From assembly GCF_001642995.1 (NCBI RefSeq), contig NZ_LOHS01000022.1:1-46117 (forward strand): a stretch of DNA of 46,117 nucleotides, given 5' to 3'. This document shows, piece by piece, positions 25,501 to 32,181 of the stretch (position 1 is its first letter; the number at the start of each line of letters is the position of its first letter). The position numbers were made by a program, and so were the translations under genes. The notes below the pieces were generated by a model. It was not told where the DNA came from. It searched no databases and saw only the letters and a program-made list of their open reading frames with translations. This DNA is from Streptomyces jeddahensis (lineage in GTDB: Bacteria > Actinomycetota > Actinomycetes > Streptomycetales > Streptomycetaceae).

Positions 25501-26312
25501 TGACCTGGGGGAAAAACCGATGGACACCCGGAGGGCCGTGTCGCTAGGGGCGGGGACCGTGCCTGGTCAGCGGCCCGGGGCGAGTTCAACAATGTCGGCG
25601 TTGGGGGCCAGTTCGATGACCTTCTTGGGCGGTCCGAGGTCCAGGGCGGTGCAGATGTCGCGCTGGGGGCTTGCGAACGAAGCCTCGGCCGATCAGGTCG
25701 GTGGCGAACACGGCGCGCCTGCCGGGGCAGGCCCCGCCTGCGGCGCGGGATGACGCCGGTGATGCCGCGCTCGCGCATCAGCCGCTCGACCCGTTTGGGG
25801 TTGTCCGCGCGGTCCCGCCCCCCCTAGGGTCGCGTGGATCCGGGGGACGCCCGACCAGCCTCTCCTCCGCTTTCTGCCGCGTGTCGAGCCGGCGCTGTAG
25901 CCACGTGGGCGTAGCAGTAGCTGGACCGGGCCAGGCCGCGCACTCGGCACAGCGTGGACACGCTGTGGCCGTCCGGGTTCGTCGAAGTTGCGTTCTCCGC
26001 GTCGACGAAGGCGCACAGGGCGCCTACTTCAACGTCTACTGCGCGAAGATGGCCGCGGCTTTTTCAGGAGGGCGCCGGCCGGGCCCTGTCCCTGGTGGGT
26101 CTTCGCCTGGTTGACCCAGTTGCACACCCCCCCGGCGCTGACCCCGAGATCCCTCGCAGCCTCGGTCGGCATCTTGTCCGAGGCCAGCGCGAGCGCGACC
26201 GCGTCCCGTTTGAACTCGGCCGTGTACTGCTTGCTCTTGTTGCTCTGCTTGCTCACTACCTGGAACTGCTTCCTCCGGGACCATCCGTCCCAGTATCAAG
26301 CTGTCCAGGTCA
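25501..26312 (-). mobile_element. Internally deleted IS3-family element
   Basis: The ends are TGACCTGG (25501-25508) and CCAGGTCA (26305-26312), an exact 8-bp inverted repeat with the TG...CA termini typical of IS3. The 812-bp length is well short of the usual 1.2 kb or more. OrfA is readable. OrfB is present only as scattered pieces on the minus strand (IRRIHATLGG-like, then MRERGITGVIPRRRRGL) in different frames, so the element cannot move by itself. Flanking bases do not form an obvious target duplication. Confidence 0.75.
26029..26256 (-). CDS. IS3-family transposase OrfA (truncated)
   Basis: A 75-residue OrfA: KQYTAEFKRDAVALALASD, then the helix-turn-helix MPTEAARDLGVSAGGVCNWV. The normal leucine-zipper tail is replaced by KKPRPSSRSRR and a stop, so the fusion to OrfB by frameshift is no longer possible. 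Confidence 0.75.
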   Translation of the reverse strand: MSKQSNKSKQYTAEFKRDAVALALASDKMPTEAARDLGVSAGGVCNWVNQAKTHQGQGPAGALLKKPRPSSRSRR

Positions 26313-26403
26313 GAGGGGGAACCTCAGCCACGTCAACATGGTCATCGAGGACGCGGTGGCCCGCGATTGGACCAGGCAGCAGTTCGGTTTGCCGCGCGCT
26401 TGA
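26313..26403 (+). other. Possible C-terminal scrap of an unknown gene
   Basis: Directly right of the IS3 end the plus strand reads NLSHVNMVIEDAVARDWTRQ and QFGLPRA before a stop. The amino-acid composition is protein-like and differs from the surrounding Arg/Pro-rich shadows, so it may be the end of a gene cut by the IS3. I do not recognise the family. Confidence 0.25.
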
Positions 26404-26414
26404 GCAGTTCCTGC

Positions 26415-27167
26415 CTACTCGGCCGCTGCGAACGGGCTGTCCGTGGCGCTCTCCGCGGGCCCGCCATAGTGGGCCAGGTCGAGTTGGGCCGCCATGGCGT
26501 CCTCGGCCGCGTCCGCGTCCTGGGCGACGATCGCGGCCACCAGAGCCCGGCTCCGCTCCAGCGTCGCCTTCGCGTCCTCAGGTTTCAGATCACGGGTGTA
26601 GACCGGCAGGGTCGCCCGGCCCATGGCCGACACGAAGGACGCCAGCAGCCGGTTGCCGCTGGCGGCCGCGATCAGGTTGTAGAGAGCCATGCCGAGTTCG
26701 AAGAGCTCGGGGTCGCGGTGGTCGCGCTTCTCGCGGACCATCTCTTCCTGGCGCTGGATAAGGCTCTGCAGCTCTGCCGCCTGCTCATCCGACCGATGCG
26801 CGGCGGCCAGGCGCGCGGCGGGAATCTCCAGCATCCGGCGGACGCGGGTCACCTCCTGGATCGACACACTGCCGAGCTTGAGGATCGTCTCGAGCGAACC
26901 GGACAGCTGGCTCTGGAGGGACTCGTGGTCCACTGTCTGGACGAAGCTGCCCCCGCCCGCGCCGGGCACCTTCGAGATGAACCCCTGGGCCACCAGCGCC
27001 CGCAGCGCCTCTCGCACCGTCGAGCGACTGACCTGGAACTGACTGGCCAGTTCGGCCTCGCTGGGCAGCCGCTCGCCACGCTTGAAGGCCGAAGAGACGA
27101 TTGCCTCGCGCAACTGTCTCTCGATCTGGTCACGAGGCCGCTGGACGGGCTCAGGTTGAAAGCTCAT
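26415..27167 (-). CDS. FadR-type GntR family regulator (FCD domain)
   Basis: A 250-residue regulator: N-terminal winged helix (IVSSAFKRGERLPSEAELAS, QFQVSRSTVREALRALVAQG) and an all-helical FCD ligand domain from about residue 90, with metal-site candidates in the usual helices (Asp/His residues around RDHRDPELFELGMALYNLI). FCD regulators respond to carboxylates or amino acids. No Shine-Dalgarno is evident; TAGAAT lies six bases before the ATG, so the mRNA may be leaderless. It is a single gene next to the deleted IS3, and the catabolic locus at 27.6-37 kb starts on the other side. Confidence 0.88.
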   Translation of the reverse strand: MSFQPEPVQRPRDQIERQLREAIVSSAFKRGERLPSEAELASQFQVSRSTVREALRALVAQGFISKVPGAGGGSFVQTVDHESLQSQLSGSLETILKLGSVSIQEVTRVRRMLEIPAARLAAAHRSDEQAAELQSLIQRQEEMVREKRDHRDPELFELGMALYNLIAAASGNRLLASFVSAMGRATLPVYTRDLKPEDAKATLERSRALVAAIVAQDADAAEDAMAAQLDLAHYGGPAESATDSPFAAAE

Positions 27168-27189
27168 ACGCCAATTCTAGGGCACCAGG

Positions 27190-27584
27190 TCAACTATCAG
27201 TTACACACCAAGAAGGCTAATCTCGGACAAGGGTGGGACGCCGCACCGCCTGCCTCGCCGGTGCCGGCGTTTTCGTCCTCGTCCTGGCCGGGCACACCCG
27301 GCTGATGCCGCAGCACATCCCCGGCCGGATCCGCACCCAGCAGCCCGGCGGGGCCCGTGCGCTGATGCGCAACCTCCGTTTCCTCGCCCTGTGCGGCCTC
27401 CGGTAAAGACAAGAGGGCATCGCCAGTCCGGGTCATGACGGCGCCCGAGGGGCCCTTGCCTCCGCCCTGACCCCGCAGCGTCCGCGACCGTGGTCCCCGG
27501 CAACCGCACCAAGCCATCCCATCCAGACCCCGGGCAGCCGCCCGACTGGCAGAACAAGTGCAGGTCAGTGGGGACGACTGCCAA
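27190..27584. other. No recognisable gene (395 bp)
   Basis: A hydrophobic stretch on the plus strand (CLAGAGVFVLVLAGHTRL, about 27245-27300) could be a membrane segment of a lost gene, but the rest gives no family signal in any frame. Confidence 0.3.
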
Positions 27585-27700
27585 GATAGTCGACAAACGA
27601 CTATCTGGGGGCTAGGTTGAGCCACCACGCGGCAGCGAGAGCAGCCGCGTGATGGTCGACATACGACAATCTGGCGGTTAGTTTGAGCCACCACGCGGCA
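27585..27700. promoter_or_regulatory. Two GntR-type operators inside a 50-bp direct repeat
   Basis: Copies at 27585-27634 and 27651-27700, 66 bp apart. Each starts with a palindrome and ends with TTGAGCCACCACGCGGCA. Copy 1 palindrome: GATAGTCG-ACAAA-CGACTATC, perfect 8-bp arms. Copy 2: GATGGTCG-ACATA-CGACAATC, 7 of 8. The core GTCGACAwwCGAC is the same as at 43683-43715 and resembles sites at 42935-42965 before the GntR gene. An AAGGAG and ATG follow at 27741, so this was the control region of the broken gene just downstream. Confidence 0.75.
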
Positions 27701-27756
27701 TTCCGCCCATCCTGTTGCTCAGAAGGAGAGCCGGGCAGAGATGATCGAGATACATA

Positions 27757-28027
27757 CGAGTCGCGCTGCTGGTCACTGCCACCGTGGTCAGCGATTGGGT
27801 CGCCGATCAGGTCATCCTCGACGCGGGAACAGGCGTTCCTGGACAAGACTCCTCCCGCTGCAGGTCGGCGAGTTCCGCCTCAGCGTCGCCGGCGTGGTGC
27901 GGCGGTGCCGCCGGTGCAAAAACACGTATGCCCGGGCGTCCCCGATTCCGAGGACCTGCTCGTCACCGACAGCGTGGGCACGTCGCTGCAGCGGTGGCCG
28001 GTCGACGCCCGCAGATTCCTCGGCTGA
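27757..28027 (+). pseudogene. D-threonine-aldolase / D-serine-dehydratase-like C-terminal remnant
   Basis: The plus strand reads VALLVTATVVSDWVADQVIL then DAGTG in one frame, and later VQKHVCPGVPDSEDLLVTDS and QRWPVDARRFLG with a stop in another frame. This matches the C-terminal beta-domain of the DSD1/DTA family (VLATVVS...VLDAG; PNHVCP, whose His and Cys bind the metal; VDRWPVDARG). The PLP-binding barrel is missing and at least one frameshift occurs between about 27840 and 27900. An N-terminal piece of a protein of the same family lies at 44987-45435. Confidence 0.6.
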
Positions 28028-28092
28028 CCGGCCCCGGAACGACTCCCCCTGGCCGAGCGCGAATCGACCGCCCCCGTGAAGGAATACCTGAC

Positions 28093-28827
28093 ATGAGACT
28101 CAAGAACGTCGCGGCCCTGGTGACCGGCGCCAGCAGTGGCATCGGGCAGGCAGTGAGTTCCCACTTCCGCCGTGAGGGCGCGCGGCTGCTGCTCACCGGT
28201 CGCAGGGAGCGGCTCGACACCGCCCAGCCCGACGATCTGTACGTCCCTGGGGACCTCAATGACGAGGCGTTCGTCGAGGACCTGGCCAAGCAGGCCGCCG
28301 AGTCCCTCGGCACCGTCGACGTCGTCGTCCTCAACCACGGCCTGCAGGCCAGCAGTCCGCTCACCGAGATGGCTTCCGACGACGCGAAGAATGTGCTCGA
28401 CAGCAACCTGCTCAGCGCGTTCCTGGTGATGAAGCACTTCGCGCCGCTGATGCCTTCTGAAGGTGGCTCGTTCGTCTGTGTCAGTTCACGGCTCGGCATG
28501 GTCGGCAAGCCTGGGGAAGTCCTGTACTCCGCCGCCAAGGGAGGCCTCATCATGCTCGCCAAGGGCGCAGCGATCGAATGGGCCCCCCGCAACATCCGCG
28601 TCAACGTCGTCGCACCTGGCCTGACCGCCACCCCGATCATCGAAGCAGCGATCCAGCGCAGCGCCGATCCCGAGGTCTACCGCCGCGAGCGCGAGGTTCA
28701 AATCCCGCTGCAACGCCTCGCCACCCCTGAAGAGGTCGCCGACGCGGTCCTCTTCTTCGCGTCATCGGAGTCGTCGTACATCACCGGAGCGGTTCTCCCG
28801 GTTGACGGCGGATACACCGCCTTCTGA
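28093..28827 (+). CDS. Short-chain dehydrogenase/reductase (classical SDR)
   Basis: A 244-residue SDR with complete motifs: TGASSGIG cofactor loop, LNHG in place of NNAG, active-site Ser in CVSSRLG, and YSAAK. ITGAVLPVDGG is the standard C-terminus. It would oxidise a hydroxyl or reduce a keto group with NAD(P). The ATG at 28093 has AAGGA eight bases before it. Likely first intact gene of the operon following the operators at 27.6 kb. Confidence 0.9.
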   Translation: MRLKNVAALVTGASSGIGQAVSSHFRREGARLLLTGRRERLDTAQPDDLYVPGDLNDEAFVEDLAKQAAESLGTVDVVVLNHGLQASSPLTEMASDDAKNVLDSNLLSAFLVMKHFAPLMPSEGGSFVCVSSRLGMVGKPGEVLYSAAKGGLIMLAKGAAIEWAPRNIRVNVVAPGLTATPIIEAAIQRSADPEVYRREREVQIPLQRLATPEEVADAVLFFASSESSYITGAVLPVDGGYTAF

Positions 28828-29024
28828 GCACCCTCGCTTCTGTCGTACGTGAAGGTCGCGAACCGCGGGTCCGGTCGAAGCGATGAGCGGATGCCATTCG
28901 GCACCCCACGAGGCCCAACGCCCAGTCCGACGGGTTCCTGACCATTCCCAGCCAGTTCGAAACACCACCCATCCGGGATCGGAGCGCTCCCAGCGCCCTT
29001 TCCCTTTGAATAAGGAGCAGACCC

Positions 29025-29981
29025 ATGCGAGTCAGCAGAAACCTGAGCGTCACGATCGTCACGTCGGCCCTGGCCCTCGCGCTCGCCGCGTGCGGGTCGA
29101 GCGGCACCGGGCAGAACGTGGGGGCGAAGAGCACGACGCAGGGCGGCGGATCCGGCTCGTCGGCCGAACACACCGACGACATCTCGGTCGGTGTGAAGCC
29201 GGATGCGAAGGCGGTGAAGCTGCTGCCCGCGGCGGTGAAGGCCAAGGGCACGCTCTCGGCGGCCATGGACCTGTCCAGCCCGCCCACCACGTTCATGGCA
29301 TCGGACAACAAGACCCCGATCGGGTTCAACCCGGACATGGCCCGGCTGATCGCCGCCAAGCTCGGCCTGAAGCTGCAGATCAACAACATCAAGTTCGACA
29401 CCATCATCACCGGACTGCAGGCCGACCGATACGACTTCACCGCCTCCACCATGGGCGCCACCAAGGACCGGCTGAAGGTGCTCGACATGGTCAACTACTT
29501 CAAGGCCGGCACCGGAGTGTCCGTCCCCTACGGAAATCCGCAGAAGCTGACCACCCACACGCTGTGCGGGCACCGCGTCGGGGTCCAGTCCGGCAGCACC
29601 GCGGAGCTGCAGTGGCTGCCCCAGCTGTCCAAGGAGGACTGTACGAGCAAGGGCAAGCCGGCCATCAAGGCGGTGACCCTGCCCAGCGTGAACGACGCGC
29701 TCACCCAGCTGGTCTCCAAGCGGATCGACGCGGTGATGTACGACTTCACCGGGCTTAAGTGGGCGGCCACGCAGCAGCCGAAGACATTCGAGGTCCTCGA
29801 GCCCCTGGTGGCCACCAAGACCGTGGCCGTCGCGCTGAAGAAGGACTCACCGCTGACCCCCGCGGTGCAGGCTGCCATCCAGTCGATCATCGACGACCCC
29901 AAGTACGCCGAGGCGCTGGGCCGCTGGGGTTTCGATGACCTCGGGATCAAGACCGCGGCCATGGCCGTCCCGCAGGACTGA
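29025..29981 (+). CDS. Amino-acid ABC transporter substrate-binding lipoprotein (SBP family 3)
   Basis: A 318-residue polar-amino-acid binding protein. Signal peptide with lipobox LAAC (Cys23). Mature part has GFNPDMARLIAAKLGLKLQI, the TGLQADRYDF segment, and VGVQSGSTAELQ. AAGGAG precedes the ATG. It begins a three-gene transporter unit (binding protein, permease, ATPase) with tight spacing. The ligand is probably an amino acid or small amine, consistent with the catabolic enzymes downstream. The 197 bp before it hold no gene. Confidence 0.92.
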   Translation: MRVSRNLSVTIVTSALALALAACGSSGTGQNVGAKSTTQGGGSGSSAEHTDDISVGVKPDAKAVKLLPAAVKAKGTLSAAMDLSSPPTTFMASDNKTPIGFNPDMARLIAAKLGLKLQINNIKFDTIITGLQADRYDFTASTMGATKDRLKVLDMVNYFKAGTGVSVPYGNPQKLTTHTLCGHRVGVQSGSTAELQWLPQLSKEDCTSKGKPAIKAVTLPSVNDALTQLVSKRIDAVMYDFTGLKWAATQQPKTFEVLEPLVATKTVAVALKKDSPLTPAVQAAIQSIIDDPKYAEALGRWGFDDLGIKTAAMAVPQD

Positions 29982-29988
29982 GATACCG

Positions 29989-30942
29989 ATGGACGTGCTC
30001 GAGACGACGACCAGGAGCCGACCGGTGCCACAACTACTGGCCGAAGACAAGAAGCGGATCACGCCGAAACGTCCGCGCGACTACGTGGCCTGGGCCGTCG
30101 CGATAGCGATCGTCGCCGGTCTGGTGTGGACCGCGGTGACGAACGAGAACTATCGCTGGCCGGTGGTGTTCAGCTACTTCACCACCGAGACCATCCTCAA
30201 CGGCCTGCTGATCACGCTGTTTCTGACCGCGGCGAGCATGGGTCTGGGCACACTGCTGGGGCTGGTGCTGGCGGTGATGCGCATGTCGCACCAGCGGCCC
30301 GTCTCCGGGCTGGCCCAGCTCTACATCACCTTCTTCCGCGGCACCCCGGTGCTCGTGCAGTTGATCTTCTGGTTCAACATCGCGGCGCTGTACCCGAACA
30401 TCTCCATCGGTATCCCGTTCACCGACATATCCACGCCGGTGAACGTGAACGCGATCATGACCCCGATGACCGCGGCCGTGGTGGGGCTGACGCTGAATCA
30501 GGCCGCGTACATGTCCGAGATCATCCGTGGCGGGTTCGCCGCGGTTCCTCGCGGACAGCATGAGGCCGCGGAGTCCCTGGGCATGTCGGGGTTCACCAAG
30601 CTCCGCCGTGTGATCATCCCGCAGACCATGCCGACGATCATTCCGGCCACCGGCAACCAGGTGATCGGCATGCTCAAGGAAACCTCGCTGGTGAGCGTGC
30701 TCGGCGTCGCCGACCTGCTGCAGAGTGCACAGGCCATCTACGCCCGCAACTACCAGACGATTCCGCTGCTGATCGTGGCCAGCCTCTGGTACCTGATCAT
30801 GACGCTGGTGCTGAGCGTGCCGCAGTCCATGATCGAGCGCCGTTTCTCCCGCTCGACCAAGACGCGACTGACCCCGGCCGCCACCTCGGCCGAGCCCGGG
30901 GCCGGCCAGCCCGTCCCCACCACGAGGGAGTCCCTGCTGTGA
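29989..30942 (+). CDS. Amino-acid ABC transporter permease (HisMQ-type)
   Basis: A 317-residue permease with an N-terminal hydrophilic tail (to residue 30), about six transmembrane segments, the [11 protein letters not shown] motif of this family and the EAA loop ([21 protein letters not shown]). It starts 7 bp after the binding protein stop. Only one permease is present, so it should work as a homodimer. Confidence 0.92.
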   Translation: MDVLETTTRSRPVPQLLAEDKKRITPKRPRDYVAWAVAIAIVAGLVWTAVTNENYRWPVVFSYFTTETILNGLLITLFLTAASMGLGTLLGLVLAVMRMSHQRPVSGLAQLYITFFRGTPVLVQLIFWFNIAALYPNISIGIPFTDISTPVNVNAIMTPMTAAVVGLTLNQAAYMSEIIRGGFAAVPRGQHEAAESLGMSGFTKLRRVIIPQTMPTIIPATGNQVIGMLKETSLVSVLGVADLLQSAQAIYARNYQTIPLLIVASLWYLIMTLVLSVPQSMIERRFSRSTKTRLTPAATSAEPGAGQPVPTTRESLL

Positions 30943-31706
30943 ACGCCGACGGAACGATCGTCGCACGCAAGCTGTGCAAGAGCTTCGGACGTCACCAGGT
31001 CCTGCGTGACATCGACCTGACCGTCGCGGCCGGGGAGATCTCGTGCATCATCGGGCCGAGCGGCTCGGGCAAATCGACACTGCTGCGCTGTATCAACGGC
31101 CTGGAGGCCGTCGACCGCGGAGTCCTGAAGGTCAACGGAGAGGACTTCGGCTACGTCGAGAAGGACGACGCCTACCACGCCGTACGCCCCAGGCGGCTGG
31201 CCGAACAGCGCGCCCGTATCGGCATGGTGTTCCAGCAGTTCAACCTGTTCCCCAACATGACCGCCGAGAGCAACGTCATGTCCGGACCAGTGCTGGTGCA
31301 GAAGAAGAACCGCGAGGCCTGCCGGGAGCAGGCGCGAGAACTGCTGGCCAAGGTCGGCCTCGAGGGGTGCGGCCACAAGTACCCCGCCCAGCTCTCCGGC
31401 GGCCAGCAGCAACGCGTGGCCATCGCCCGCGCGCTCGCGATGGAACCCACCATCATGCTGTTCGACGAACCCACCAGCGCACTGGATCCGGAACGTGTGG
31501 GCGAAGTACTCGCCGTCATGCGCGATCTCGCCGGCAACGGCATGACCATGCTGCTCGTCACCCACGAGATGGGCTTCGCCCGTGAGGTCGCCGACGAGGT
31601 GCTGTTCATGGACGAAGGCATCGCGGTCGAACGCGGCGATGCCCGCGAAGTCCTGGGCAACCCCCGCGAGAAGCGAACCCAGGCGTTCCTCGAAAGGGTG
31701 CTGTAG
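30939..31706 (+). CDS. Amino-acid ABC transporter ATP-binding protein (GlnQ/HisP-type)
   Basis: A 255-residue ATPase: Walker [10 protein letters not shown], signature LSGGQQQR, Walker B IMLFDEP, and switch His in VTHEMGFA. The GTG overlaps the permease stop (GTGA). Its stop is immediately followed by an aminotransferase fragment, so the 3' end lies at a rearrangement point even though the protein seems complete. Confidence 0.93.
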   Translation: MNADGTIVARKLCKSFGRHQVLRDIDLTVAAGEISCIIGPSGSGKSTLLRCINGLEAVDRGVLKVNGEDFGYVEKDDAYHAVRPRRLAEQRARIGMVFQQFNLFPNMTAESNVMSGPVLVQKKNREACREQARELLAKVGLEGCGHKYPAQLSGGQQQRVAIARALAMEPTIMLFDEPTSALDPERVGEVLAVMRDLAGNGMTMLLVTHEMGFAREVADEVLFMDEGIAVERGDAREVLGNPREKRTQAFLERVL

Positions 31707-32000
31707 CAGGGCACGGACCTGCGGCAGCGGTTCGTTACCAAGGACTCCCCCTACGTCGCCGAAGTCCGCGGCGCAGGTCTGTACGTCGGCGTGGGGATCG
31801 TGAAGGACCGCGGCACTCTTGAGCCGGACCGCCTGCTGACCGAAGACGTCATCAACGACATGCGCGATCGCCGGATCCTCATCAACGGCACGGGCAAGTC
31901 GGCCAACACCCTGAAGATCCGCCCGCCGCTGGCCTTCGATTCCGCCGATGTGACCCGATTCCTGGAGATCTTCGCCGAGGTCGCGAAAAACCGTCTGTGA
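31707..32000 (+). pseudogene. Class III aminotransferase C-terminal remnant
   Basis: Without a start codon, the frame directly after the ATPase stop encodes YVAEVRGAGLYVGVGIV, RDRRILINGTGKSANTLKIR and PPLAF, ending in a stop at 32000. This is the C-terminal small domain of class III (omega-amino acid:pyruvate or GABA-type) aminotransferases. The PLP-lysine domain is gone. It suggests the original operon carried a transaminase for the imported amine or amino acid, matching the semialdehyde dehydrogenase downstream. Confidence 0.75.
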
Positions 32001-32031
32001 CAACCTCACCGATCGGCAACTGGAGAGACCC

Positions 32032-32181
32032 ATGGAGTTCGAGAGTAAGCGGAAGTTCGTCACGTTCGACATGAACGGGACGCCGATCCAGCGGGCCATC
32101 GACAAGACGGCGGTGGACGAGGGCCTCCAGGCGTGGGCGACCGCGGTCGAGGCCGGCACAGCGGGAGCGACACGGCGATGA
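32032..32181 (+). pseudogene. HAD hydrolase N-terminal remnant
   Basis: A 49-codon frame starting MEFESKRKFVTFDMNGT, then unrelated sequence. Over the 30 bases encoding KFVTFDMNGT it differs at only two positions from the start of the HAD gene at 43758. Its stop overlaps the ATG of the next gene (ATGA) and GGAGAG precedes its ATG, so it may still be translated and couple translation of the downstream dehydrogenase. An internal deletion has removed nearly all of the hydrolase. Confidence 0.7.
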
